In this document: piece after piece, positions 1-7,333 of the stretch
Layout: each line of letters starts with the position of its first letter
How positions within the stretch are numbered: position 1 is the first letter of the stretch
Assembly: GCA_045614505.1 (NCBI GenBank)
Contig: JAZLDA010000043.1
Coordinates: 1 to 19,574, forward strand
Reading direction: 5' to 3'
DNA from: SIG607 sp045614505
Lineage (GTDB): Bacteria > Bacillota > Clostridia > Oscillospirales > Acutalibacteraceae
Length of the DNA: 19,574 bases
The notes under the pieces: generated by a model
The model's database searches: none
Seen by the model: only the letters and a program-made list of their open reading frames with translations
Told to the model about the DNA's origin: nothing
Program-made: the position numbers and the translations under genes

Positions 1-57
1 CTTTAAATCCATTATTTCTTTTTCATATTGCTGAACATGTCTGTAACTTCTTGGCAT
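1..57 (-). CDS. IS3-family transposase orfA (helix-turn-helix protein), first 19 codons only
   Basis: Starting at ATG 57-55 the minus strand reads MPRSYRHVQQYEKEIMDLK before running off the window. I recognise this N-terminus from memory as that of the small helix-turn-helix orfA protein of clostridial IS3/IS150-type elements, which usually open with M-P-(R/K)-x-Y followed by YEKEI. A perfect AGGAGG ribosome-binding site sits 7 bases upstream, but it is inside a hairpin (65-102). In this family orfA binds the terminal repeats, and a frameshift product with orfB forms the active DDE transposase. None of that can be checked here because the gene is cut off. Confidence 0.6.
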   Translation of the reverse strand, partial: MPRSYRHVQQYEKEIMDLK

Positions 58-64
58 AAAAAAT

Positions 65-102
65 CCTCCTATGGTAGTTATTTTTTATTCTACCATAGGA
101 GG
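65..102 (-). promoter_or_regulatory. Hairpin sequestering the transposase ribosome-binding site; also terminator-like
   Basis: Positions 65-77 and 90-102 form a perfect 13-bp inverted repeat around a 12-base A/T loop. In the minus-strand RNA the 3' arm ends in AGGAGG, the ribosome-binding site of orfA, and is followed directly by A and six U before the start codon. Any transcript arriving from outside would therefore hide the ribosome-binding site, and might also terminate at the U run. The plus strand also has a T-rich run after the stem, so termination in that direction is possible too. Confidence 0.7.
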
Positions 103-163
103 TCTATTTTTTCTATTGTCCGTTTTTACTGGACTTGTGCAGTCTGACACCGACTGACTGTTT

Positions 164-1120
164 TTAAAGAATTTGTTGAGCTAAAGCCACAAAAAGCGGC
201 ATTGTTAATATGGAAAGCAAAGTGGAAAGGGAAACCAGTTTTACCGAAAGAGCTGTGTTGCGGTTGAATTTTGCGGAAAATACCGTGGTAACCGCTGCAC
301 AAGGTGCACTTGCCGCAACAATGCAGGAAACGGCTATTGTGTTTTCTATTGCCAGCGGAGTTTGCTGCAGAATATAAAGCAGTAACAGGCATAAAGCAGG
401 GGATAAAACAAGTTTTGAAATTATAGGAAGCCATATTCTGCTGTCGGCAATTGCCGAAACTATTTTTGATTTTGATAAATAGTAACCTATAATAATCATA
501 GGAACAGGCGTGTTAAGGTTACCTATATGTCCTATAGCACTGCTGATAGGAGAGGGCAGCGCGCTTCCCATTCCGCAAAGGAAGATTATAAGTCCCACGG
601 TTATTGCGATTACACCGGGGTTCAGTATAAGCTTTGAGGCAGTGATTTTTGTGTCCTTGCCTCCCATAAGCGCCAGTCCGAATGTCCATAACGCAATATT
701 GAATATTACTACATATGCGCTTCCGTAAAATACGCCGATATCACCGAGAATCGCCATCTGAAGCGGCAAAGCCATATAGCCTGCGTTTGAAAAAATGATT
801 CCGAAACGGCTTACAATCTTTGTATCGTATTCTTTATTCTTTACAAGTATGTAAGCAAAAGCACCTGCAACAAGATGAAAAACAATTGAAACTGCAAAGG
901 CGATAATAAGTTTTAAAAACATTGCCTTATCAAACGGACGCAGGAAGGAATTTATGATAACTGCAGGTGTGGCGAAATACAGTACTAAATCTGAAAGGCC
1001 CTTTGAAATACTGTCGTTTATAAGCTTTGTTTTGCCGCATACAAAGCCAATTGCAATAAGGATAAACAGCACTAAAACCTGAGAGGCAACAGCGCCGAAA
1101 TTTCTAAGTAGCTCTGTCAT
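164..1120 (-). CDS. AEC family transporter (auxin efflux carrier-type permease)
   Basis: This 318-residue, very hydrophobic protein has the length and spacing of about ten membrane segments expected of the AEC (Mem_trans) family. Those proteins move organic acids or similar anions across the cytoplasmic membrane. The N-terminal segment GAVASQVLVLFILIAIGFVC followed by a basic loop and a DLVLYFATPAVIINSF stretch is typical. I chose the ATG at 1120 because it overlaps the nif3 stop codon as ATGA and has AAGGTG 11 bases upstream. An in-frame GTG at 1132 falls inside that ribosome-binding site and is unlikely. It is the last gene of the nrdR-led operon and no terminator is seen before the insertion sequence. 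The substrate is unknown; malate, malonate and related acids are usual guesses for bacterial relatives. Confidence 0.85.
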   Translation of the reverse strand: MTELLRNFGAVASQVLVLFILIAIGFVCGKTKLINDSISKGLSDLVLYFATPAVIINSFLRPFDKAMFLKLIIAFAVSIVFHLVAGAFAYILVKNKEYDTKIVSRFGIIFSNAGYMALPLQMAILGDIGVFYGSAYVVIFNIALWTFGLALMGGKDTKITASKLILNPGVIAITVGLIIFLCGMGSALPSPISSAIGHIGNLNTPVPMIIIGYYLSKSKIVSAIADSRIWLPIISKLVLSPALCLLLLYILQQTPLAIENTIAVSCIVAASAPCAAVTTVFSAKFNRNTALSVKLVSLSTLLSILTMPLFVALAQQIL

Positions 1121-1872
1121 ATATTTATACACACCTTAATGGGAGAAAAGTGGTCGGATAAAAACTCCACTTCGGGAAAATTTTCTGCTAAAAGTTCTTT
1201 TAACTGTTCAATAATCACATCTTCCGTGGGGAAGTGTCCTGCATCAATAAGGGTGAAGTTTTCTTTATAGCTTTCAAGGAAAAGGTGGTGCTTAACTTCG
1301 CTTGTGACAAGAGCATCACAACCGAGAGAAAGTGCATCGTACAAATAGTCACTTCCGCTTCCCGAACAAACGGCAACGGTTTTTATTTTTCCTTCTCCTA
1401 CATATTTAACGGCAGTGTCCAGCTTTTTACCTACAAATGCGGCAAAATCGTCACTGCTCATTTCTTCCTTTAAGCTTCCTTTTCTGAAAGCAAGACCGTC
1501 GTAGCCGGTGACTGCCTCGGTATCAGTCAGCTCTAAGGCAAGACAAAGAGCGTCATTGACTCCCTTTTCTCCTACATCTAAATTTGTATGCATAGAGATA
1601 ACCGAAATGCTGTTTTCAATAAGGGTGTGGACTATATCTCCCTTTTTGATGCTTTTTAACCCCTTGAATATTACCGGATGGTGAGTGATTATCAGCTTTG
1701 AACCGGTTTTAAGTGCCAAATCCACTGCTGAAGCGGTACAATCCAACGCTAAAACAGCAGACTTTACGTCTGCTGTTTTGTCACCGATAAGAAGACCGGG
1801 ATTGTCATAATCCGCAGCAGTATTTACAGGGAATTTTTTGTTTAAAAATTCGTAAATCTTTTCTATCGTCAT
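1117..1872 (-). CDS. Nif3-like dinuclear metal centre hexameric protein
   Basis: The product (251 residues) belongs to the NIF3/YqfO/YbgI family, cytoplasmic toroidal hexamers with a two-metal site. Some members are reported as GTP cyclohydrolase I type 2-like enzymes, but the general role is unsettled. Visible metal ligands are the HH of IITHHPVIF, the D of MHTNLD, and the H and E of DAGHFPTE near the C-terminus. The short form seen here lacks the long insert of B. subtilis YqfO. ATG at 1872 was preferred over an in-frame start at 1911 because AAGG lies 7-8 bases upstream and the earlier start would lie inside the end of glnS. In many Firmicutes this gene follows a trmK methyltransferase gene; here it follows glnS instead. 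Confidence 0.88.
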   Translation of the reverse strand: MTIEKIYEFLNKKFPVNTAADYDNPGLLIGDKTADVKSAVLALDCTASAVDLALKTGSKLIITHHPVIFKGLKSIKKGDIVHTLIENSISVISMHTNLDVGEKGVNDALCLALELTDTEAVTGYDGLAFRKGSLKEEMSSDDFAAFVGKKLDTAVKYVGEGKIKTVAVCSGSGSDYLYDALSLGCDALVTSEVKHHLFLESYKENFTLIDAGHFPTEDVIIEQLKELLAENFPEVEFLSDHFSPIKVCINI

Positions 1873-1882
1873 TGTGTTTTCC

Positions 1883-3565
1883 TTATTTCTTGAAAGAATC
1901 TTTGAGAGCAACTATGCGGTTTATAACAATTCTTTCTTCATTTGTATCGGGGTCAACACAGAAATATCCCTGACGCATAAATTGGAAACGCTCTCCAATC
2001 TTTGCTTCCTTTACATCCTTGCCTACCTTGCAGTTTTCAAGTGTTACAAGGGAATCGGGATTAAGGTTATCTGCAAAGGAGGAAACTCCTTCCTCATCAG
2101 AGGGATTTTCTACATTAAAAAGTCTGTCATAAAGACGAACTGTTGCATCAAAACAGTTGTCTGCGCTTACCCAGTGCAATGTGCCCTTAACCTTTCTGCC
2201 GTCGGGAGTTTCGCCGCCGAAGGACTCGGGGTCATAGGTGCAGTGAACAACGGTTATGTCGCCGTTGTCATCGGTTTCATGGGAAGCGTATTTCACATAG
2301 TACGCACCTTTAAGGCGTACCTCTTTTTCGGGGCAGAGACGGAAATACTTTCCGGGAGGCTCGAACATAAAGTCATCCTGCTCAATATAAAGAGTTTTTG
2401 TGAAAGGAACGGTGTATTTGCCCATTTCGGGCTTATTCGGGTTAATATCAACCTCAATATAATCTGTCTTGTCCTCGGGGTAGTTGTCAATAACCACCTT
2501 TAAGGGGCGAAGCACAGCCATGGTACGGGGTGCGCTGATGTTCAGCTCATCTCTTACACAAGACTCAAGAAGCGCATAATCGATAACACTGTAAGCCTTT
2601 GAAACACCGATTTTATCAACAAATGCACGAATTGCCTCTGCGGGATAGCCTCTTCTTCTCATACCGCATATAGTTGCCATTCTGGGGTCGTCCCAACCTG
2701 AAACAAGACCGTCATTAACCAGTTTTAAGCACTTGCGCTTGCTGGTTAATGTATAGTTTACATTCATTCGTGCAAACTCAATTTGTCTCGGCGGCATTTT
2801 TATGTCCAGTACATTTAAGAACCAGTTGTAAAGAGGACGGTGGTTTTCAAATTCAAGAGAGCATAGGGAATGAGTAACGCCCTCTTTTGCATCAGACAGA
2901 GGATGAGCAAAGTCGTACATGGGATATACGCACCACTTGTCTCCTGTTCTGTGGTGATGAGCCTTCATAACTCTGTAGATAATGGGGTCGCGCATATTAA
3001 GATTAGGGGATGCCATATCTATTTTTGCTCTCAGCACTAAAGTGCCGTTTTCAAATTCGCCAGCGGTCATACGGGCAAAAAGGTCTTTGGTCTCTTCCAC
3101 GGGACGGTTTCTGTAGGGACTTTCCTTGCCCGGCTCGGTTAGGGTGCCTCTGTATTCCCTTATTTCATCGGGAGTTAATTCGTCTACGTATGCAAGACCC
3201 TTATCAATAAGAGCAAGGGCGCATTCGTAGATATAATCAAAATAGTCGGATGCATAATATACATTATCCCAGTTAAAGCCTAACCATTTGATATCCTCTT
3301 CTATAGCTTCAACATATTCGGTGTCTTCCTTGGTGGGGTTGGTGTCATCAAGGCGCAAATTACAGGTGCCGCCGTATTTTTCGGCAGTGGTAAAGTCAAT
3401 GCAAATAGCCTTGGCGTGACCGATATGAAGATAACCGTTGGGCTCAGGAGGGAAACGGGTCTGAACTCGGTTGTAGACCCCTTCCTCTAAGTCCTTGTCA
3501 ATAAAATCATAAATAAAGTTGGAAGGTTTTTCCACTACTTCAGGTATTTTAATCTCATTATCCAT
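1883..3565 (-). CDS. glnS: Glutaminyl-tRNA synthetase
   Basis: The protein (560 residues) is a class I aminoacyl-tRNA synthetase of the GlnRS type, which charges tRNA-Gln directly with glutamine. It has the class I signature PPEPNGYLHIGH with HIGH at residues 47-50 and a KMSKS-type loop LTSKRK around residues 273-278. The C-terminal part has the GlnRS anticodon-binding beta-barrels, including the DNCFDATVRLYDRLF stretch. Length matches bacterial GlnRS. The start at 3565 has GGAGA 8 bases upstream; a start at 3595 would overlap the gltX end. Most Firmicutes lack GlnRS and use GatCAB amidation, so GlnRS here is a lineage trait known in some Clostridia. It sits 16 bases downstream of gltX in the same operon. 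Confidence 0.95.
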   Translation of the reverse strand: MDNEIKIPEVVEKPSNFIYDFIDKDLEEGVYNRVQTRFPPEPNGYLHIGHAKAICIDFTTAEKYGGTCNLRLDDTNPTKEDTEYVEAIEEDIKWLGFNWDNVYYASDYFDYIYECALALIDKGLAYVDELTPDEIREYRGTLTEPGKESPYRNRPVEETKDLFARMTAGEFENGTLVLRAKIDMASPNLNMRDPIIYRVMKAHHHRTGDKWCVYPMYDFAHPLSDAKEGVTHSLCSLEFENHRPLYNWFLNVLDIKMPPRQIEFARMNVNYTLTSKRKCLKLVNDGLVSGWDDPRMATICGMRRRGYPAEAIRAFVDKIGVSKAYSVIDYALLESCVRDELNISAPRTMAVLRPLKVVIDNYPEDKTDYIEVDINPNKPEMGKYTVPFTKTLYIEQDDFMFEPPGKYFRLCPEKEVRLKGAYYVKYASHETDDNGDITVVHCTYDPESFGGETPDGRKVKGTLHWVSADNCFDATVRLYDRLFNVENPSDEEGVSSFADNLNPDSLVTLENCKVGKDVKEAKIGERFQFMRQGYFCVDPDTNEERIVINRIVALKDSFKK

Positions 3566-3581
3566 TGTTTTCTCTCCAAAA

Positions 3582-5234
3582 TTACAATTGAGCAATTATT
3601 CTGTCAATTCTCTCCATACATTTATCTTTGCCCAAAACCTTCATAATACTGCAAAGGTCGGGTGTGTTTCTTCTGCCGGTGACAGCAATTCGCAGAACTG
3701 TGGAAAGGTCACCTGCGTGACCTTTATAGGCTTCGGGCTCTGCTTTGTAGGCTTTGGTCTCACTTGCAAAGCCGAGAGCGGGGCAGAGGCTCTTGATTTT
3801 TTCAAACCACTCTTGTTTATCATCAGACTCAGCATAAACCGTTTTGTAAGCTTCAAGGAAAGCCGCAGCATCTTCTGCCTTTATATTTTCAGGCAGAGTG
3901 AAATCGGGAGTAAAAAGCTCCTCAAAGAAGTAGGAAACATAATCCTTTGCATCTTTCCATTTTGCAATGTCTTTTCTGGGTTTTGCGCAGTCTCGGTCAA
4001 TTGAGAAAATAGCTTTTGTATAATCGGGGTCTCTGATTAAAAGCTCATAGAATTGATTGTCAAATTCCTTTGCCCAGGTAGTGATTTTCTCGCTGACAAC
4101 CTCTCCCGACATACGGGAAACAACATTTTTGCTTACATCCAGTAATTTGTTTTCATCGAATAAGGCGCCCGAAACACTCATCTTCTTCAAGTTGAACTTA
4201 AACTCGGTATAGGATTTATCGGGGTTTGCTCTTCTGAAATCTTCAAAGTCTGAAGCGGCAATGGTCATAAGATATTCTACCACAGCCAGAGCGTCAAAGC
4301 CCTCTTCAATAAAGAAGTGAACTGCTGCCTCGGGGTCTTTTCTTTTGGAAATTTTACGCTTTGCGCCGTTTTCCAGCTTCATAATAGGTGAAACATGGGC
4401 GAATTTAGGCACCTTGAAGCCTAACAGACGGAAAAGCTGTATGTGTTTAGGTACAGAGGAAATCCATTCGTCGCCTCTCATAACAACGGTGGTATGCATA
4501 AGATGGTCATCCACTGCATGAGCAAAGTGATAGGTAGGAATTCCGTCTGATTTAAGGAGAACAAAATCCTCGTCGTTTTCGGGCATTTCGATTTTACCCT
4601 TAATCATATCGTCAAAAACAATCTTGTTCTCTTCACTTCCGGGGGATTTAAGTCGAACAACAAAGGGAAGTCCTGCATCAATTTTTTCCTTTGCTTCTTC
4701 AAAGGTAATGTTGCGGCAGACTGCCCACTGTCCGTGGTAGCCTGTGCGGATATTATCCTTTTCCTGCTTAGCACGGGTTTCTTCCAGTTCCTCTGCAGTG
4801 CAGAAGCAGGGGTAAGCAAGGCCCTGACGAATAAGCTCTTTTACATAGGTCTGATATATTTCGGCGCGTCGGCTCTGCTGGTAAGGACCGTAATCGCCCT
4901 TTTCTTCTTTACCGCTTATAAAGCCTTCGTCAATAGTGATTCCGAAACGGTTAAGACCGTCAATAATATTTTCAATTCCGCCCTCAACCTCGCGCTTTTT
5001 GTCGGTATCCTCAATACGTGTAAAGAAAATACCCTCACTGCTTGTGGCGGCAATTCTGTTCACAAGAGAAGTGAAAAGTGTACCGATATGAAGATATCCT
5101 GTGGGGCTTGGTGCAATACGGGTTACCTTTGCACCCTCTTTTAAATTTCTTTCGGGATAGAGTGCTTCATAATAATCGGGAGTTTTATCAATATGTGGCA
5201 GAAGCAGTTCTGCCATTTTTATACTTTCTGACAT
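3582..5234 (-). CDS. gltX: Glutamyl-tRNA synthetase
   Basis: This 550-residue class I synthetase attaches glutamate to tRNA-Glu in the cytoplasm. APSPTGYLHIGT (residues 41-52) carries the HIGH-equivalent at 49-52. KISKRKDPEAA is the KMSKS loop; HIGT and KISKR are normal GluRS variants. About 37 residues precede the Rossmann fold, which is longer than in E. coli GluRS. Only a CxC pair (YPCFC) of the zinc site is obvious. The start at 5234 has GGAGGT 7 bases upstream. The gene lies 14 bases after nrdR with no T-box or other leader, so it probably depends on the nrdR promoter. Because glnS is also present, this GluRS is likely of the discriminating type, though that is inference. Confidence 0.95.
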   Translation of the reverse strand: MSESIKMAELLLPHIDKTPDYYEALYPERNLKEGAKVTRIAPSPTGYLHIGTLFTSLVNRIAATSSEGIFFTRIEDTDKKREVEGGIENIIDGLNRFGITIDEGFISGKEEKGDYGPYQQSRRAEIYQTYVKELIRQGLAYPCFCTAEELEETRAKQEKDNIRTGYHGQWAVCRNITFEEAKEKIDAGLPFVVRLKSPGSEENKIVFDDMIKGKIEMPENDEDFVLLKSDGIPTYHFAHAVDDHLMHTTVVMRGDEWISSVPKHIQLFRLLGFKVPKFAHVSPIMKLENGAKRKISKRKDPEAAVHFFIEEGFDALAVVEYLMTIAASDFEDFRRANPDKSYTEFKFNLKKMSVSGALFDENKLLDVSKNVVSRMSGEVVSEKITTWAKEFDNQFYELLIRDPDYTKAIFSIDRDCAKPRKDIAKWKDAKDYVSYFFEELFTPDFTLPENIKAEDAAAFLEAYKTVYAESDDKQEWFEKIKSLCPALGFASETKAYKAEPEAYKGHAGDLSTVLRIAVTGRRNTPDLCSIMKVLGKDKCMERIDRIIAQL

Positions 5235-5248
5235 CAGGGGACCTCCGC

Positions 5249-5701
5249 TTATTTTTGTGCAAGTTTATTAAGCTCGTCCATAAAGGAAGATACATCGTCA
5301 AAACGGCGGTAAACAGAGGCAAAGCGAACATAGGCAACCTCGTCTACAGCCTTCATTTTTTCCATAACCAATTCACCGATATGGTCGGACGAAACTTCTC
5401 TGTCAAGGGTGTTCTGAATGGAGAGCTCAATTTCGTCAATAAGGTTTTCAAGAGTGTCAAGGGAAACGGGACGTTTCTCACAGGCACGAAGAAGTCCGTT
5501 GAGAAGCTTTTCGCGTTTGAAGGGCTCACGGGACTTGTCCTTCTTAATAACAATGATTGGGAGACTTTCAATAAGCTCGTATGTAGTGAAACGCTTGGCA
5601 CATTTGAGACATTCTCTTCTTCTGCGAATACGCTCACCCTCGTCGGTGGGACGGGAGTCTACAACTTTACTTTCTTCATAACCGCAATAAGGACATTTCA
5701 T
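5249..5701 (-). CDS. nrdR: Transcriptional repressor NrdR
   Basis: NrdR (150 residues, full length) senses ATP/dATP and represses ribonucleotide reductase genes by binding paired NrdR boxes. The N-terminal zinc ribbon has C3, C6, C31 and C34 with the family hallmark CPYCG...VVDSRPTDEG. The ATP-cone follows from about residue 46, starting at VIKKDKSREPF and including FKREKLLNGLLRACEKRPV. The start at 5701 has AAAGGTG 7-8 bases upstream. It is the first gene of a five-gene minus-strand operon with gltX, glnS, nif3 and an AEC transporter. A strong NrdR box lies inside its own promoter, so autoregulation is likely. No ribonucleotide reductase gene is in the window. Confidence 0.97.
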   Translation of the reverse strand: MKCPYCGYEESKVVDSRPTDEGERIRRRRECLKCAKRFTTYELIESLPIIVIKKDKSREPFKREKLLNGLLRACEKRPVSLDTLENLIDEIELSIQNTLDREVSSDHIGELVMEKMKAVDEVAYVRFASVYRRFDDVSSFMDELNKLAQK

Positions 5702-5733
5702 AACTTATCACCTTTTTCGCACAATTATTTCTA

Positions 5734-5762
5734 AGTATACCACAATATATAGTAACTTGCAA
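5734..5762 (-). promoter_or_regulatory. Extended -10 promoter of the nrdR operon
   Basis: Read on the minus strand: -35 TTGCAA (5762-5757), a 17-base spacer, then TATACT (5739-5734) preceded by TGG, which gives an extended -10 element. Transcription would start about 7 bases further on, leaving a short leader before the nrdR start at 5701. The spacer is almost entirely an NrdR box. Confidence 0.75.
5740..5755 (-). promoter_or_regulatory. NrdR box overlapping the nrdR promoter
   Basis: The minus strand reads TTACTATATATTGTGG. Against the published NrdR box consensus as I recall it (acaCwAtATaTwGtgt) all ten core positions and 13 of 16 overall match. It fills 16 of the 17 spacer bases between the -35 and -10 hexamers, so a bound NrdR would block RNA polymerase. 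A weak partner at 5719-5734 keeps one good half (ATTGTG) and lies 21 bp away, two helical turns. Paired boxes are the rule for NrdR, but the known pairs I recall are about three turns apart. Confidence 0.7.
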
Positions 5763-5777
5763 GAAAAAAATTGACTA

Positions 5778-5806
5778 TTGCAAAGAGAGGGAATTGTTGA
5801 TAAAAT
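5778..5806 (+). promoter_or_regulatory. Promoter of the cyclophilin-rmlA-glycosyltransferase operon
   Basis: TTGCAA at 5778-5783, a 17-base spacer, and TAAAAT at 5801-5806 preceded by TGA, which makes an extended -10. The predicted start near 5813 leaves a leader of about 38 bases before the ATG at 5851. A stronger-looking TTGACT at 5771 has no -10 at a usable distance. The promoter is back to back with that of nrdR. Confidence 0.65.
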
Positions 5807-5850
5807 ATAAATATATTACGGCAGGATTCTGCCCGAAAGGAAGTTTGCTT

Positions 5851-6438
5851 ATGCTTAAACAGTTGAGAGAACCTACTATAGAAGATACCGTTGCGGTTAT
5901 GCATACCACAATGGGAGACATCACCATTCTTCTTTTCCCTGAGGAAGCACCGAAAACCGTTGAGAACTTCGTTACACATGCGAATAACGGTTATTATAAC
6001 GGAATTATTTTCCACCGTGTTATAAAGGATTTTATGATACAGGGCGGCGACCCCACCGGTACCGGTATGGGCGGAGAGAGTATTTGGGGAAGAAGCTTTA
6101 AGGACGAGTTTTCACCCCTTCTTCATAACTACAGAGGCGCTCTTTGTATGGCAAATGCAGGTCCTAATACCAACGGCAGTCAGTTTTTTATTGTTCAGGC
6201 AAACACCGTTCCTGCAAATATGATAGAGCAGATGAAGGAAATGCCGGATAGCTTCCCGCCGGAATGTGCACAGGCTTATGCAAAGCTGGGCGGCACACCT
6301 TGGCTTGATTATCGTCACAGTGTTTTCGGTCAGGTTGTTGATGGAATAGACGTTGTGGACGCCATTGCAAATGCAAAGACCGGAGCAGGTGACAAGCCAC
6401 TCGAAGATATTTCCATTATTAGTATTGATGTTAAATAA
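5851..6438 (+). CDS. Cyclophilin-type peptidyl-prolyl cis-trans isomerase, cytoplasmic
   Basis: A single-domain cyclophilin of 195 residues that catalyses cis-trans isomerisation of Xaa-Pro bonds and helps protein folding. The active-site pieces are all present: FHRVIKDFMIQGG (catalytic Arg in FHRV, then F and Q), MANAGPNTNGSQFFI, and TPWLDYRHSVFGQV, whose Trp matches the position of cyclosporin-contacting Trp121 in human CypA. There is no signal peptide or lipobox, so it should stay in the cytoplasm. I place the start at 5851 (MLKQLREP) because AAAGGAAG lies about 9 bases upstream; an in-frame upstream start at 5794 lies within the promoter. The rmlA gene follows after 15 bases, suggesting one transcript. 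Confidence 0.93.
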   Translation: MLKQLREPTIEDTVAVMHTTMGDITILLFPEEAPKTVENFVTHANNGYYNGIIFHRVIKDFMIQGGDPTGTGMGGESIWGRSFKDEFSPLLHNYRGALCMANAGPNTNGSQFFIVQANTVPANMIEQMKEMPDSFPPECAQAYAKLGGTPWLDYRHSVFGQVVDGIDVVDAIANAKTGAGDKPLEDISIISIDVK

Positions 6439-6453
6439 TAGGGAGGATCGCAT

Positions 6454-7332
6454 ATGAAAGGCATTATTTTAGCAGGCGGCAGCGGAACAAGACTTTATCC
6501 ACTTACAATGGTTACCTCAAAACAACTTTTGCCGGTTTACGATAAACCAATGATTTATTATCCCCTTTCTACTTTAATGCTGGCAGGTATTCGAGACATT
6601 CTTATTATTTCTACCCCTACGGATTTACCTAATTTTGAACGTCTTTTAGGCGACGGAAGTGATTACGGCATTAATCTTTCCTATGAGGTTCAGCCCTCTC
6701 CCGACGGACTCGCTCAGGCTTTTCTTATTGGTGAAAAGTTCATTGATGGCGACTCCTGCGCTATGGTGCTTGGGGACAACATATTCTACGGAAGCGGACT
6801 TAAAAATCACTTAAAGGAAGCCGCAGGCAGAGAAAACGGCGCAACTGTTTTCGGATATTATGTTGAAGACCCCGAGCGTTTCGGAATAGTTGAGTTTGAT
6901 GAAAACGGCAGGGCCGTTTCCATTGAGGAAAAACCGAAAAATCCTAAATCCAACTACTGCGTGACAGGTCTTTATTTCTATGATAACCGTGTTGTTGAGC
7001 TGGCCAAAAAGGTTAAGCCATCGGCAAGAGGTGAGCTTGAAATTACCGACCTTAACCGTATGTATCTTGAGGACGGAACACTGAATGTGGTTACCCTCGG
7101 CAGAGGCTACGCATGGCTTGATACCGGCACAATGGAGGCTCTCTCTGAAGCCGGAGAGTTTGTTAAGGTTATTGAATCCCGTCAGGGTATACAGATTTCT
7201 GCTATTGAAGAAATTGCATATACTAACGGTTGGATAAGCAAGGAAAAACTGTTAGAGTCTGCTGAACGCTATGGAAAATCTCCCTACGGTCAGCATCTCA
7301 GAAAAGTTGCAGAGGGGAAAATACGCTACTGA
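6454..7332 (+). CDS. rmlA: Glucose-1-phosphate thymidylyltransferase
   Basis: RmlA (RfbA) joins dTTP and glucose-1-phosphate to give dTDP-glucose, the first step towards dTDP-L-rhamnose and other dTDP-deoxysugars of the cell envelope. The 292-residue length is standard. The nucleotidyltransferase signature GGSGTRLYPLT...SKQLLPVYDKP is at the N-terminus. LGDNIFYG holds the metal-binding Asp, and VSIEEKPKNPKSNYCVTGLYFYD is the sugar-binding segment. GGGAGG lies 8-9 bases before the start. Unlike usual rml clusters, rmlB, rmlC and rmlD are not adjacent, so the rest of the pathway must lie elsewhere. The gene is followed by two glycosyltransferases. Confidence 0.95.
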   Translation: MKGIILAGGSGTRLYPLTMVTSKQLLPVYDKPMIYYPLSTLMLAGIRDILIISTPTDLPNFERLLGDGSDYGINLSYEVQPSPDGLAQAFLIGEKFIDGDSCAMVLGDNIFYGSGLKNHLKEAAGRENGATVFGYYVEDPERFGIVEFDENGRAVSIEEKPKNPKSNYCVTGLYFYDNRVVELAKKVKPSARGELEITDLNRMYLEDGTLNVVTLGRGYAWLDTGTMEALSEAGEFVKVIESRQGIQISAIEEIAYTNGWISKEKLLESAERYGKSPYGQHLRKVAEGKIRY

Positions 7333-7333
7333 T

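Larger units (their letters stand above)
1..149 (-). mobile_element. End of an IS3-family (IS150-like) insertion sequence, cut by the window edge
   Basis: The minus strand carries the start of an IS3-type orfA. Upstream of it (to about 137-149) is a sequence that reads, from outside in, TGTCAGACTGCAC and then, after a short stretch, GGACAATAGAAA. From memory the IS150 left end has ACTGCAC followed by GGACGATGAAA, so the layout fits an IS150-like terminal inverted repeat. The outer TG at 148-149 is my best guess for the boundary. It could be a few bases off because neither the other end nor a target duplication can be seen. The element lies about 15 bases beyond the stop codon of the AEC transporter gene and has its transposase in the same direction. 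Confidence 0.6.

Noticed and set aside
1874..2503. A 209-codon open frame on the plus strand inside glnS
   Set aside because: It is the antisense shadow of a clear GlnRS gene, has no ribosome-binding site and encodes a protein without recognisable motifs.
3582..5234. HIGT in place of HIGH in gltX as a sign of a broken enzyme
   Set aside because: HxGT/HxGG variants are normal in functional GluRS, and the KISKR loop is intact.
5235..5248. T-box or other tRNA-sensing leader before gltX-glnS
   Set aside because: Only 14 bases separate nrdR from gltX, too few for a T-box; the nrdR leader is also too short.
5078..5734. A 218-codon plus-strand frame across the gltX start and nrdR
   Set aside because: It runs antisense to two well-supported genes and through their promoter region; composition looks like a reverse-frame shadow.
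7271..7333. Upstream ATG for the first glycosyltransferase, inside rmlA
   Set aside because: No ribosome-binding site precedes it, and the GT2 domain begins right at the later start (MCKISVVVPVYN).
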